From Bacteroidota bacterium (GTDB taxonomy: Bacteria > Bacteroidota > Bacteroidia > Bacteroidales > Paludibacteraceae), in contig JAEWUM010000040.1 of the NCBI GenBank assembly GCA_023459355.1, positions 186,001-250,000 on the forward strand: a DNA stretch of 64,000 bases. Direction: 5' to 3'. The notes beneath the pieces are model-generated. The model searched no databases. It was not told the origin of the DNA and saw only the letters and a list, made by a program, of their open reading frames with translations. This document shows positions 24,031 through 32,260 of the stretch, one piece after another. How positions within the stretch are numbered: the first letter of the stretch is position 1; the number at the start of each line of letters is the position of its first letter. A program made the position numbers and the translations under genes.

Positions 24031-24162
24031 CTTGCCCATCTTGTTGACGCGAGTTGCCCATCTTGTTGATGCGAGTTGCCCAACTTGTTGATGCGAGTTG
24101 CCCAACTCGTTGGCGTGAGTTGCCCAACTCGAATGAACCAGTTGCCCATCTGTCTTCAGCAA
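24031..24162. repeat. 22-bp tandem repeat array, six units
   Basis: Six adjacent 22-base units start with GTTGCCCA (the first with CTTGCCCA). Units 1-3 are nearly identical (GTTGCCCATCTTGTTGATGC type) and units 4-6 decay. As 22 is not a multiple of 3, the array is not a protein repeat. It starts right after the HU terminator. Confidence 0.92.
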
Positions 24163-24667
24163 AGTCCTGTTCTCTCTTCAGCAAGGTACTGTTCTCGCAG
24201 AACGCAAGTCCTGTTTTGCCTGCAACGGCTCCAAATCGGGGCATCTGCCATTTTTGGTAGGTTGTCATGACCTGACAAAATTTCCTGATGTTTAAATAAT
24301 CCTAATTGTTTTTGTTTGGCAGGGTTAAATTGTTTTTACTACTGCTAACGAATGTGATAAAACCGGCCCTTGCAGCGGGATATAATACATTTTTATTTGG
24401 CTAATATGCAGGTAAGTGATTAAAAATGAAAGAAAATTGGGGGTGTGAGTTAAAATTATCAAAATTTATTTTTAGCTTTGCAGATTGATAATTGTATGGA
24501 TGGGGGTGACAGGAGTATTTATCCGTATATAGTAATGAATAAGGACTGTGTGTAATGTTATGATATGAAGAATGACATAGTTAGGTAAGATGTTGAGTTT
24601 GTTTGGGTGATATCTCTCATTTTTTATAAAAGAAATGATTTTATAAACTTTTATTAATACAAATATT

Positions 24668-25069
24668 ATGAAGAATCATTATTTAATTTTTATTTTAATC
24701 CTATTTATAGTATCAGCTTGTGATAATAATGAACCAACAGTAGTAGATGGAGAAGAGAGTAAGAATACTGAGACAAAATTTAAACTAAGCAATAAAATTA
24801 TTGATGTTGGAAGTTCAGCTGGTACAGCCTACATTAGTGTGATTTCAAACACTGATTGGACTGTTGCTGTAAATAATTCGTCCAATTTGCCAGGTTTAGA
24901 TGTTTCTCCTTTATCAGGGAAAAATGATGGCACTGTAAAAGTAAAGTATAACGCAGTTACCACAACATATTATGACGAACAGAGTGCAACAATTATTTTT
25001 TACTATTATTCATATGGTTATAGACAAGCAGAAACAGTAAAGATTAGAAGAAAAGGTAAGTACTTATAA
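24668..25069 (+). CDS. BACON-domain lipoprotein
   Basis: A 133-residue lipoprotein: an N-terminal signal ends in the lipobox Val-Ser-Ala-Cys (Cys18), followed by an acidic linker and one BACON domain (about residues 37-130) with its Asn-Thr-Asp-Trp-Thr-Val strand. BACON domains are Ig-like folds of Bacteroidota, often tied to carbohydrate or mucin binding. It would sit on the outer membrane. It is AT-rich and lies 21 bases before the DUF2971 gene, so they may be co-transcribed. Confidence 0.85.
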   Translation: MKNHYLIFILILFIVSACDNNEPTVVDGEESKNTETKFKLSNKIIDVGSSAGTAYISVISNTDWTVAVNNSSNLPGLDVSPLSGKNDGTVKVKYNAVTTTYYDEQSATIIFYYYSYGYRQAETVKIRRKGKYL

Positions 25070-25090
25070 GTTTATTAACGTATTGATTAC

Positions 25091-25828
25091 ATGAATAAAT
25101 ACATTTATCACTATACAAAAGGTGAAATACTAATTGAACATATTTTACCTCAACTTAAACTGAAGTTAAATACTCTTAAGAATCTAAATGACCCAAAAGA
25201 AAAACAAATATCAATTTTCAATAGTTTGAGAAATATTCCATATATAGGTGAACATTTAGAAATTAAAAGTAAACTTCAATATTTGTTAGATACAGAATAT
25301 ATGGTCTGTAGTTTTTCAAGTGATTATATTATTGAAGGAATAGAATACGAAGGATTTAATTTGCCAAGAATGTGGGCGACATATGGTAATAACCATAAAG
25401 GAATTTGTATAAAAATAGACCTTGAAAAGTTTTGTGTTGAAAATAATGTAGATGACGTTACATCGTACCTTAGGAAAGTTAAATACGAGATTGAATTAGA
25501 TCACAACTTATACAAAAAAGAAGATGGTTTTGATATTGACACTTACAAAGTGACACATCAACTTATCAAGGACAATATTGATAAAATTTTCTTTCTAAAG
25601 CATATAGACTGGGAGACAGAAAGAGAAATCAGATTTGTAACAATAAAAAATGATTATTGCTCTATTAAAAATTCGATAGAATCAATAATTGTAGGAATAG
25701 ATTTTAATAGTAAATATTTACCGTCTATATATAATCAAATAGATTCTAGTATTGATGTATATAGGGTTAATTATGATGTTTACAAATGGAGACTGGAAAC
25801 TCGAAAGTTTATGAAAGAGAAATTTTAA
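25091..25828 (+). CDS. DUF2971-family protein
   Basis: A 245-residue cytosolic protein with the DUF2971 marks: Asn-Asp-Pro-Lys-Glu (33-37), Met-Trp-Ala-Thr-Tyr-Gly-Asn-Asn-His-Lys-Gly (94-104) and Asp-Trp-Glu-Thr-Glu-Arg-Glu-Ile-Arg-Phe (173-182). The family function is unknown; members are often found in accessory and defence-type regions. Base composition is low in GC compared with the housekeeping genes, a sign of transfer. No catalytic motif can be named. Confidence 0.82.
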   Translation: MNKYIYHYTKGEILIEHILPQLKLKLNTLKNLNDPKEKQISIFNSLRNIPYIGEHLEIKSKLQYLLDTEYMVCSFSSDYIIEGIEYEGFNLPRMWATYGNNHKGICIKIDLEKFCVENNVDDVTSYLRKVKYEIELDHNLYKKEDGFDIDTYKVTHQLIKDNIDKIFFLKHIDWETEREIRFVTIKNDYCSIKNSIESIIVGIDFNSKYLPSIYNQIDSSIDVYRVNYDVYKWRLETRKFMKEKF

Positions 25829-26053
25829 TGATCTTATTATTAATCTCATATTATTGGAAAGTTAACAGCCAGATTTTGGGGGCAAAATCATCCAATGTCA
25901 TCCCATACCCCCATCCTTTTTGGCTCATTTCCCCCTCCCAAATTAAGCCCACTTTTAACCAAATTTGAGCCACATATCCACCTAAACCACTCACCCCCAT
26001 TTTGCCATTTTCCAGATATCAACTATCCTTGATACTATCAACGCATTGTGCTT

Positions 26054-26284
26054 ATGAAACCTCCTTATGAAATAACAACTGAGATGCTCAGATTAACCGC
26101 ATCAGTCTCGGAGAAAATCGGGGAAATAAAATCGGCTAAATTGATTAAACCTCCGACGGAGTTACGTAAGCGGAACAGGATTAAGTCAATACAATCATCG
26201 CTCGAAATAGAGGGGAATACGCTGACTATAATACGCCCGCAATCCCTTACTGCTTCTACACTCAACGTTTGTGGCCAAAAGTAA
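26054..26284 (+). pseudogene. Truncated Fic-family protein (N-terminal domain only)
   Basis: The 76-residue frame carries the typical N-terminal helical part of Fic/DOC proteins: Pro-Pro-Tyr-Glu-Ile-Thr, Ser-Glu-Lys-Ile-Gly-Glu, Leu-Arg-Lys-Arg-Asn-Arg-Ile-Lys, then Gln-Ser-Ser-Leu-Glu-Ile-Glu-Gly-Asn-Thr-Leu. The match stops after that point and the last 18 residues are unrelated. The catalytic Fic motif (HPFxxGNGR) is absent, so no AMP transfer is possible. It is probably the remnant of a recombination or insertion that placed the AbiF block here. Confidence 0.8.
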
Positions 26285-26323
26285 AAAAAGTTAAATAGGC
26301 AAACTCAATCAGAAATAAGATAT

Positions 26324-26331
26324 TATCTTTG
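26324..26331 (+). promoter_or_regulatory. Possible -7 element for abiF
   Basis: TATCTTTG on the plus strand, 92 bases before the abiF start, matches the Bacteroides -7 consensus, without a clear -33. A transcript from here would carry the structured region as a leader. Confidence 0.45.
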
Positions 26332-26345
26332 GGGGATATTAAAAA

Positions 26346-26400
26346 CAAAAAACCCGGCTTCATCACCAGCATAAAATCTGGGAGAGGAATCACCGGGACT
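26346..26400 (-). ncRNA. Candidate structured antisense RNA next to abiF (abiF-RNA type)
   Basis: On the minus strand TATCTTTG (26407-26414) would start an RNA near 26400. After about 55 bases it ends in a hairpin (CCCGG / CCGGG, with an inner CCAG/CTGG stem) followed by TTTTTTG, a complete intrinsic terminator. The same stems also form on the plus strand. A structured RNA class known as the abiF motif is found upstream of Abi_2/AbiF genes in Bacteroidota, and such RNAs have been reported as antitoxins of HEPN toxins. Whether this example belongs to that class, and which strand is functional, is not settled by the sequence. Confidence 0.6.
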
Positions 26401-26406
26401 ACGGCA

Positions 26407-26436
26407 CAAAGATACAAAAAATATGGAGACCGCAAC
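26407..26436 (-). promoter_or_regulatory. Promoter of the antisense RNA, overlapping the abiF start
   Basis: On the minus strand GTTG (26433-26436), 18 bases, then TATCTTTG (26407-26414). The -33 is one base off the consensus. The promoter straddles the abiF start codon at 26423, so use of one may hinder the other. Confidence 0.5.
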
Positions 26437-27079
26437 TATTATTGAAAAAATTATTTCATCTGAACGTTTACAACCTTATTTGACATATCATAGGAATGAT
26501 CTTGATAAGGCAATTCAGCATTATAAAAGCAATATTCTGGTATCAGAGGCATTTTACCCATTACTATCAATGTTAGAGATTGGACTGCGAAATTCAATTG
26601 ATTACCAATTAACAAAAAGGTTTAATGACAGGAATTGGTTTGAAAATCATGAATTTATAAAGATTGCCTCAAGATTTCAAATTGACAGAATATCAGAGGC
26701 GAGAACAAATATATTGTCAGAAAAAAAGACAATTACCTGTGGAAGAATCGTATCAGAGTTATCGTTTGGCTTTTGGACCTCATTATTTGATACCAAATTC
26801 GAAATGACGCTATGGAAGACACTTCGATTGTCGTTTCCAAATTGTCCGAAAGCAATCCGGAAAAGAAAAACGATGAGTTCTAAGTTTAATTCCATCAGAA
26901 AATTAAGAAACCGGATTTTTCATCACGAAGCAGTAACGTGGAATCTTGATGTCGTCAAAAAATATGAGAATGAAATTCTGGAAGCAATCAATTGGCTGAA
27001 TAAAGATTTAATCGATTGGATGGGAGACCTGAATCATTTAGAAAGAATTATTGAAGAAAATAGAAATAAGATTTTATGA
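26423..27079 (+). CDS. abiF: AbiF/Abi_2-family HEPN protein (phage abortive infection)
   Basis: A 218-residue helical protein of the Abi_2 family. The HEPN RNase motif Arg-Asn-x-x-x-His is at 162-167 (Arg162, Asn163, His167) in a Lys-Leu-Arg-Asn-Arg-Ile-Phe-His-His context. The N-terminal Leu-Glu-Ile-Gly-Leu-Arg-Asn segment (51-57) is also typical. Family members block phage growth or act as RNA-cutting toxins held by a small RNA. Here a candidate structured RNA lies directly upstream on the other strand. The flanks (Fic remnant, DUF2971, low GC) look like a transferred defence patch. Confidence 0.88.
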   Translation: METATIIEKIISSERLQPYLTYHRNDLDKAIQHYKSNILVSEAFYPLLSMLEIGLRNSIDYQLTKRFNDRNWFENHEFIKIASRFQIDRISEARTNILSEKKTITCGRIVSELSFGFWTSLFDTKFEMTLWKTLRLSFPNCPKAIRKRKTMSSKFNSIRKLRNRIFHHEAVTWNLDVVKKYENEILEAINWLNKDLIDWMGDLNHLERIIEENRNKIL

Positions 27080-27288
27080 CATAGAACAACAGACCATAAC
27101 ACACCTGGTCACAGGCTGGCTGACGTGCACTTAGCAGGCTTTGCTCCCGCTTTCACTTTTTCGCTGTGCGACAGTGAATGCTCCCGCAAACCGCCCGTAC
27201 TCAGAGCCTCGGTCGTCAGAGGCAACTTATTAAAATGAAAAAAACACACCAAAACTAATAGAACAAAATTATTTAACACTCAAACACA

Positions 27289-28293
27289 ATGAAAATAAAA
27301 AAAGAATTCTTTGCATTTTTACTTGTAATATTCTTTGCTTCATGCAAGGATCAGGTTGACGACACGGAATTAATTCCTATTGCAAGTTCCGATATAGAAT
27401 TGTCGTACCCCACTGGCATTGGTACTTCAGGGGATGAAATATATGGACTAATTGGTTATGGATATGATGCAACAGGATTTTGCGATACAATTTCGGTAAG
27501 GGAAAAAGTGTTTGCAAGTTTTCCTGCTTCAAATTTATATTTAGATTATCCAAATTCTGCCTCTCCTACATTAATAAGTGGAGGAACTTTTAAGGAACTT
27601 TCAGATAAAATCAATATGCCATATATTGTGACAGGTTCAGGAGAAGTACTTACCAAACATATACAGTCTCTGATGAAGTTGGCCAATATATCAGACTTAG
27701 CCAATTCTACCTATGCATTTACATATTATGCCATTACAGCTACCTATGTTCATTGTGGGTTTTATCCGGAAGAGGATATGCAACAATATTTAAGTCCCGG
27801 ATTCAAAAATGACATTGTGAATTTTTCGGCTGAAAATCTTGTTTCGAAATATGGTACACATGTATTAATGGATGTGTTTTGCGGAAGTAAATTTGAGGCT
27901 TTATACCTTTGCAAGAGAAGCCTCCCCAACGATGGAGATATTTGTGAAAATCAGTTCTATAAACGTATGCAGCAATTTGTTGGAGGTACGCCATTTATTA
28001 TTAGAGAAACAATACCTAACGCCAAAGATGAATTTCTAGATGAAAAAATGATTTACAATTCGATGGGAAGCAGAAATAAAATATGCGGCATTATCAATGC
28101 AACAGATTACAATCCCGATAGTATTCGTGTAGACATAAGTTCTATATTTAGTGCTGAAAATATTCGACCCCAGTTTGTTACGATTGGTCCGCGTGGAATG
28201 CTCCCGTTATATGAGCTGATTAATAACGGAAACAAGAAAGAGGAAGTAAAAGCATACATTGAAAGTTATATTTCATCCAAAGCTATAAGATAA
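27289..28293 (+). CDS. MACPF-domain lipoprotein (pore-forming family)
   Basis: A 334-residue protein with a lipoprotein signal (Phe-Phe-Ala-Ser-Cys, Cys19) and a MACPF domain. The hallmark Lys-Tyr-Gly-Thr-His lies at about 186-190, preceded by about 60 residues of helix and followed by strands with conserved Gly. The MACPF fold forms pores, and some Bacteroidales members (BSAP proteins) kill related strains. Others may only bind surfaces. Cysteines at several positions could form disulfides. Next to abiF it fits an accessory competition/defence region, but its target cannot be read from the sequence. Confidence 0.85.
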   Translation: MKIKKEFFAFLLVIFFASCKDQVDDTELIPIASSDIELSYPTGIGTSGDEIYGLIGYGYDATGFCDTISVREKVFASFPASNLYLDYPNSASPTLISGGTFKELSDKINMPYIVTGSGEVLTKHIQSLMKLANISDLANSTYAFTYYAITATYVHCGFYPEEDMQQYLSPGFKNDIVNFSAENLVSKYGTHVLMDVFCGSKFEALYLCKRSLPNDGDICENQFYKRMQQFVGGTPFIIRETIPNAKDEFLDEKMIYNSMGSRNKICGIINATDYNPDSIRVDISSIFSAENIRPQFVTIGPRGMLPLYELINNGNKKEEVKAYIESYISSKAIR

Positions 28294-28320
28294 AATTTCA
28301 GTTATTAAAAAGATTACGCT

Positions 28321-28992
28321 ATGAATACTGATTTCAACTGGAAAAAGCTGTACAAAATCGCTGGCATCTCAGCCCTGGTTATTGTGTTGATCATTCCTGT
28401 TCAGGTTGTGATATTTTCATTATTTCCACCTCCGGAAGATTCAATTGGTTTCATAAAATTGTTTCATGATAATTGGCTGTTGGGACTGCTAAGCCTCGAT
28501 TTATTATACTATTTCAATAATGGATTTTTAGTCGTGTTTTATCTGGGACTATTTGCCTCGATGAGAAAAATTGATTTCTCCGGTATGTTGATTGCGTTGG
28601 TTCTCGGACTTATAGGCATTGCCATTTACTATGTGTCATCGATTGGATTTGAAATGCTGGCTGTCAGTAAACAGTATTTTCAAACTGAATCAATTGAATT
28701 GAAACAGCAATTGATTGCTATCGGACATGGCTTGATTTTGAGATATAAGGGGACTGCTTTTGATGTATATTATGTTTTTAATGCCATTGCTCTGATTTTA
28801 ATTGCCAAAACGATGTTTAAATCCGTTGAATTCGGGAAAGCAGCAGCTATATGGGGATTGATAGCCGGGATATTTATGATTATACCTTCGACTGCCGGGA
28901 CAATAGGTTTGATTTTCTCATTGATCTCATTGATTCCCTGGATTGTGTTTTCAGTCATAGTGGGTCGAAGGATGTTGATTATGGCAAGATAA
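28321..28992 (+). CDS. DUF4386-type membrane protein
   Basis: A 223-residue integral membrane protein with about six hydrophobic spans and the general design of the DUF4386 family: a Trp-Lys-Lys-Leu-Tyr-Lys start, a cluster of aromatic residues in the second loop and a positive C-terminus. Function unknown. It lies 27 bases after the MACPF gene and may be co-transcribed with it. Confidence 0.7.
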   Translation: MNTDFNWKKLYKIAGISALVIVLIIPVQVVIFSLFPPPEDSIGFIKLFHDNWLLGLLSLDLLYYFNNGFLVVFYLGLFASMRKIDFSGMLIALVLGLIGIAIYYVSSIGFEMLAVSKQYFQTESIELKQQLIAIGHGLILRYKGTAFDVYYVFNAIALILIAKTMFKSVEFGKAAAIWGLIAGIFMIIPSTAGTIGLIFSLISLIPWIVFSVIVGRRMLIMAR

Positions 28993-29081
28993 AATACAAT
29001 ATCCAATTGTTTCAATCGTTTAGTATAGAAAGGTTTAGTGAAAATAAAACAATAACTCAACGGTATTCTTAAATTAAAGTG

Positions 29082-30341
29082 ATGGAAGCACGGATTAAAG
29101 AAAACATGGACAATCCCGTGCAACTTGAGAAGTTGTACAGATCGGATAAGAAAAAATTTGTAAAGGCATTTTCTGATATCTACCCTGAAATAGCGCATCA
29201 TCAAATAGCTGGCTTTTGGAAGGTAAGATTGGAACCGGATACACTTCGTGAATCAAAATCAGTTGTACGGAAAGCCGATATTTATTTTCTGATTATTACC
29301 TGCCTGGTGACTGCTTTTCTGGTTAAACTTCCGCAGGTTCTGGGTTTTAATCCTAATGATAATCTTTTTTTTGAAAAGAATACCGGATTGATTATCATCA
29401 TGGGATTGTCAGCGTTTTCTTTTCTTACCGGGAATGAAGTAAAAATCAAAAATCTGATTACTTCAGCTGTAATCTTTTTGTTGTCAGCTGTTTTTGTTAA
29501 TTTATTGCCAGCCACCAGAGAATCTGATTCAATCCTGTTGGTCTGTATCCACCTGCCTTTAGTCTTGTGGTGTCTGTACGGATTAATTTACATTGACTTC
29601 GATACTAAAGATAAACTGAAACGAATGGAATATATCAGGTACAATGGCGACATTGCTATCCTTATCGCCATCATCCTGATTGCCGGAGGAATGCTGACCG
29701 CGGTTACACTGGGATTGTTTTCGGCGATTGATTTGAATATCGAGCGTTTTTATTTTGATTATATCATCATACCCGGCTTGGTTGTTTCGCCCATCGTGGC
29801 GACTTATATTGTTAAGAACTTTCCATCGATAACAAGCAAAGTTGCTCCGGTTATTGCCGGTATTTTTAGTCCGCTGGTGCTGATTACCCTGGTTGTCTTT
29901 TTGATAAGTATTCTTGTAACAGGCAAAGATCTGTATAATGACCGCGATTTTCTGCTTGTTTTCAACCTGTTGCTATTGGGCGTAATGGCAATTGTAGTGT
30001 TTTCTGTTTCCGGACTCTCAGCTAACCAAAGGTATAGTCTGAAGGTGTTAATACTCTTTGCTTTGTCCATTGTTACCCTGGTGGTCGATTTGATTGCTTT
30101 ATCTGCCATAGTATACCGTCTGGGTGAATTTGGGTTTACACCGAACAGGACGGCGGTTTTAGGATCTAATCTTTTAATTTTCGGAAACTTGGTGCTGATT
30201 ATGATTGATTTGTTTAAGGTCGCGTTTAAAGGAAAAGAACTTAAAACAGTCGAACATACAATTGCCGGCTACTTGCTGGTGTACATGATCTGGGTGATTT
30301 TTGTAACAGTTGGATTTCCGTTGATTTTTGGAATGAAATAA
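29082..30341 (+). CDS. DUF4153-type membrane protein
   Basis: A 419-residue protein with a soluble charged N-terminal 65 residues and then about ten membrane spans, in line with the DUF4153 family of Bacteroidota. The long N-terminal domain (Asp-Ser-Asp-type charged helices) is on the cytosolic side by the positive-inside rule. Function unknown. I start at the ATG at 29082 rather than the GTG one codon earlier. Confidence 0.7.
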   Translation: MEARIKENMDNPVQLEKLYRSDKKKFVKAFSDIYPEIAHHQIAGFWKVRLEPDTLRESKSVVRKADIYFLIITCLVTAFLVKLPQVLGFNPNDNLFFEKNTGLIIIMGLSAFSFLTGNEVKIKNLITSAVIFLLSAVFVNLLPATRESDSILLVCIHLPLVLWCLYGLIYIDFDTKDKLKRMEYIRYNGDIAILIAIILIAGGMLTAVTLGLFSAIDLNIERFYFDYIIIPGLVVSPIVATYIVKNFPSITSKVAPVIAGIFSPLVLITLVVFLISILVTGKDLYNDRDFLLVFNLLLLGVMAIVVFSVSGLSANQRYSLKVLILFALSIVTLVVDLIALSAIVYRLGEFGFTPNRTAVLGSNLLIFGNLVLIMIDLFKVAFKGKELKTVEHTIAGYLLVYMIWVIFVTVGFPLIFGMK

Positions 30342-30513
30342 TAAAAGGTGTGCTCAGGAATAAGTGATAATGAAAGTTTTTTCAAGGATGCTGCAAACAA
30401 ATCCTGAACCCTGAATGTTTATAAAAAAATATCCTAACAGATGTCAGGTTTAGCCTGAATACGCTGAGGAGAGATGTCCGAAGCAATTTTTTATAACCAT
30501 CAAATCAAGAGAA

Positions 30514-30888
30514 ATGGGAAAAAATAAGATTATTTTCTGGGTTGCAACAAGTATTATATTCTTGTTCGAAGGTGTTATGCCCCTGAGCGCACTCATACTC
30601 TCTCCTGAAAGTTTTAATGCCGGTACGAAACCATTAGGCTATCCCGATTATTTCGCCTACGCGCTTATTATTTGCAAATTACTGGGAGCAATTGCCATTA
30701 TTATACCGATGGTGCCTGCCAAACTAAAAGAGTGGGCTTATGCTGGTTTGACTTTCAATTTAATTTTTGCTGTTATCAGCCACGCTGTTGTCGATAGAAA
30801 TATCGGATATATCCTGATGCCTGTCGTTGTCGGAGGTATACTTGCTATATCATACATTTATAATTCTAAAATCAGGATCAATAGCTAA
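30514..30888 (+). CDS. DoxX-like small membrane protein
   Basis: A 124-residue protein with four hydrophobic spans and the general pattern of DoxX-like proteins: a first span, an Ala/Gly-rich loop with Pro-Leu-Gly-Tyr-Pro, and a Lys-Leu-Lys-Glu-Trp turn. DoxX relatives are linked to redox or electron transfer, but the family is broad and no cofactor site is seen. Confidence 0.7.
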   Translation: MGKNKIIFWVATSIIFLFEGVMPLSALILSPESFNAGTKPLGYPDYFAYALIICKLLGAIAIIIPMVPAKLKEWAYAGLTFNLIFAVISHAVVDRNIGYILMPVVVGGILAISYIYNSKIRINS

Positions 30889-31200
30889 GAGCAGAATCTA
30901 TTAACAAATATTACAAGGTTCTCTGATTTGCCAACCGGACGGATTCACAGCCGACCAGTTGGCTTTATTATTATATGATGTAATATCTCATGGCGGAGAA
31001 TTGAGTTCTAAAGAGCATTATTGTAAAAACAGAACATTACATCCTGTAAAAACAGAACATTTGTTTTCTTCTTTATATATACTTTTGCAAGGTTTGAAAT
31101 AGCAAAAATAATATACAGTAAACAGTACTCGTTCGTATCCGGCCATGTTTTAAACCAGAACATCAATAATAAACTAACAATCATTAATTACATTCACACA
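30889..31200. promoter_or_regulatory. Control region before the T9SS cargo gene
   Basis: The 312-base gap holds no gene. It contains a 17-bp direct repeat pair (31022-31061) just upstream of TACTTTTG (31080-31087), a good -7 element, so this is the promoter region of the gene at 31201. The leader is over 100 bases long. Confidence 0.6.
31022..31061 (+). repeat. Direct repeat pair TGTAAAAACAGAACATT
   Basis: Two exact 17-base copies at 31022-31038 and 31045-31061, centre to centre 23 bases (about two helical turns). The second ends just before the -33 zone of the promoter at 31080-31087. This is the layout of an activator or two-site regulator binding region. Confidence 0.7.
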
Positions 31201-32118
31201 ATGAAAAAAATTACATTTATTCTCCTGGCTGTTTTTATTCTTTTAGGTAATAAAGCAATATGTCAAAGTTCACATTTACTTGATGAAAATTTTGATTCGT
31301 ACACTGTTGGGACTTTCCCCTCAAATTGGATATTGCGTTATTCGGGTGCAGGAAACGATCTGCAGGTGGTAACAAATTCCGAATTTGTATCAGGAACCAG
31401 TTCCCTGAAACTCGAAGGAGCACCAAACAATTCAGCAAATGCAGAATTTCTGTTGACTTCGACACCGGATATTGTATGGTTGGAGTTTAATGTAAAAGTT
31501 TCTCATGAGGGTCCGGTATATATGTCCGGCTATCCGCATGCAATGATTGGCTTTAATAACAATGATATCTCAAGCTGGTGTTATGGTTATGCATCGGTTG
31601 GTTTTAGCGAATCAGGTTCAATTTATGCAGCAGGTACTACCCTTCAATCATATAATGAAAATCAGTGGTACAAAGTGAAAATAAAATATAATGCCGTCAT
31701 GAATACCATGGATATTTGGATTGATGATGTTCAGAAAGGCACTAATATGACCCTTGCCGGCAATTTTTTGAAATACAACGCAGTGCTCCTGAATGGCGGT
31801 AATGCAGGTCATTCAATTGACTATTTCGATAATGTAAAAGTATGGGAAGATACATATACCGGAGTTGATAAGACACATGGGACACATTCAATTCAAATCA
31901 GTTCAAATCAGCATAACAGCATCGTTACAATAAAATGTGCACGTGAAGCATCCGGACAACTTGTTTCAGTTTATAATATGCAGGGACAATTAAAAATGCA
32001 ACAAGCATTGCAGGAAGGTAATAATGAAGTTGATATGGCTGCGCTTCCAAAAGGTCTATATGTTGTAAAGGCCGGGATTAAAGAATATCAAACAATTCAA
32101 AAGGTCATGAAAAAGTAA
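31201..32118 (+). CDS. Secreted T9SS cargo protein, lectin-like fold
   Basis: A 305-residue protein with a signal peptide (cut near Ala-Ile-Cys-Gln, residue 21). A jelly-roll region (about 25-215) has an Asp-Glu-Asn-Phe-Asp-Ser start, as in concanavalin-like domains. A C-terminal T9SS sorting domain (about 230-305) reads Val-Ser-Val-Tyr-Asn-Met-Gln-Gly ... Gly-Leu-Tyr-Val-Val-Lys. It would cross the outer membrane by the type IX system and bind a glycan or surface. No catalytic residues are evident. It is a single gene with its own promoter region and terminator. Confidence 0.8.
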   Translation: MKKITFILLAVFILLGNKAICQSSHLLDENFDSYTVGTFPSNWILRYSGAGNDLQVVTNSEFVSGTSSLKLEGAPNNSANAEFLLTSTPDIVWLEFNVKVSHEGPVYMSGYPHAMIGFNNNDISSWCYGYASVGFSESGSIYAAGTTLQSYNENQWYKVKIKYNAVMNTMDIWIDDVQKGTNMTLAGNFLKYNAVLLNGGNAGHSIDYFDNVKVWEDTYTGVDKTHGTHSIQISSNQHNSIVTIKCAREASGQLVSVYNMQGQLKMQQALQEGNNEVDMAALPKGLYVVKAGIKEYQTIQKVMKK

Positions 32119-32159
32119 ATTGCATATACATATCTGAAAAACTGACTGTGAAAATCTGA

Positions 32160-32196
32160 ACCGGTCGGCTTATTGGGGTAAGTCGACCGGTTTTTT
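32160..32196 (+). terminator. Terminator after the T9SS cargo gene
   Basis: The arms ACCGGTCGGCTTA / TAAGTCGACCGGT (one mismatch) around a short loop are followed by TTTTTT, 41 bases after the stop codon. Confidence 0.9.
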
Positions 32197-32260
32197 ATAG
32201 ATGTGTCAATTGGATTAAGATTTAGTTTATAAACTTTCAGCGCCTTCTTCTGTTGTAATT

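Larger units (their letters stand above)
23965..24667. other. Gene-free region with a 22-bp tandem array
   Basis: The 703 bases after the HU-like gene hold its terminator (23991-24026), the 22-bp tandem repeats (24031-24162) and a second, looser repeat of CTGTTCTC near 24167-24200. From 24270 to 24667 I see no gene, only AT-rich sequence that must contain the promoter of the BACON lipoprotein. Open frames across the repeats are by-products of the periodic sequence. Confidence 0.7.

Noticed and set aside
24031..24162. 22-bp repeats as a CRISPR array
   Set aside because: The units are directly adjacent with no spacers, and no cas genes are in the window.
25786..25968. 60-codon frame after the DUF2971 gene
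   Set aside because: It overlaps the end of the DUF2971 gene, continues into a C-rich non-coding stretch and resembles no protein.
26054..26284. Functional Fic toxin
   Set aside because: The catalytic HPFxxGNGR part is missing and the frame ends in unrelated sequence.
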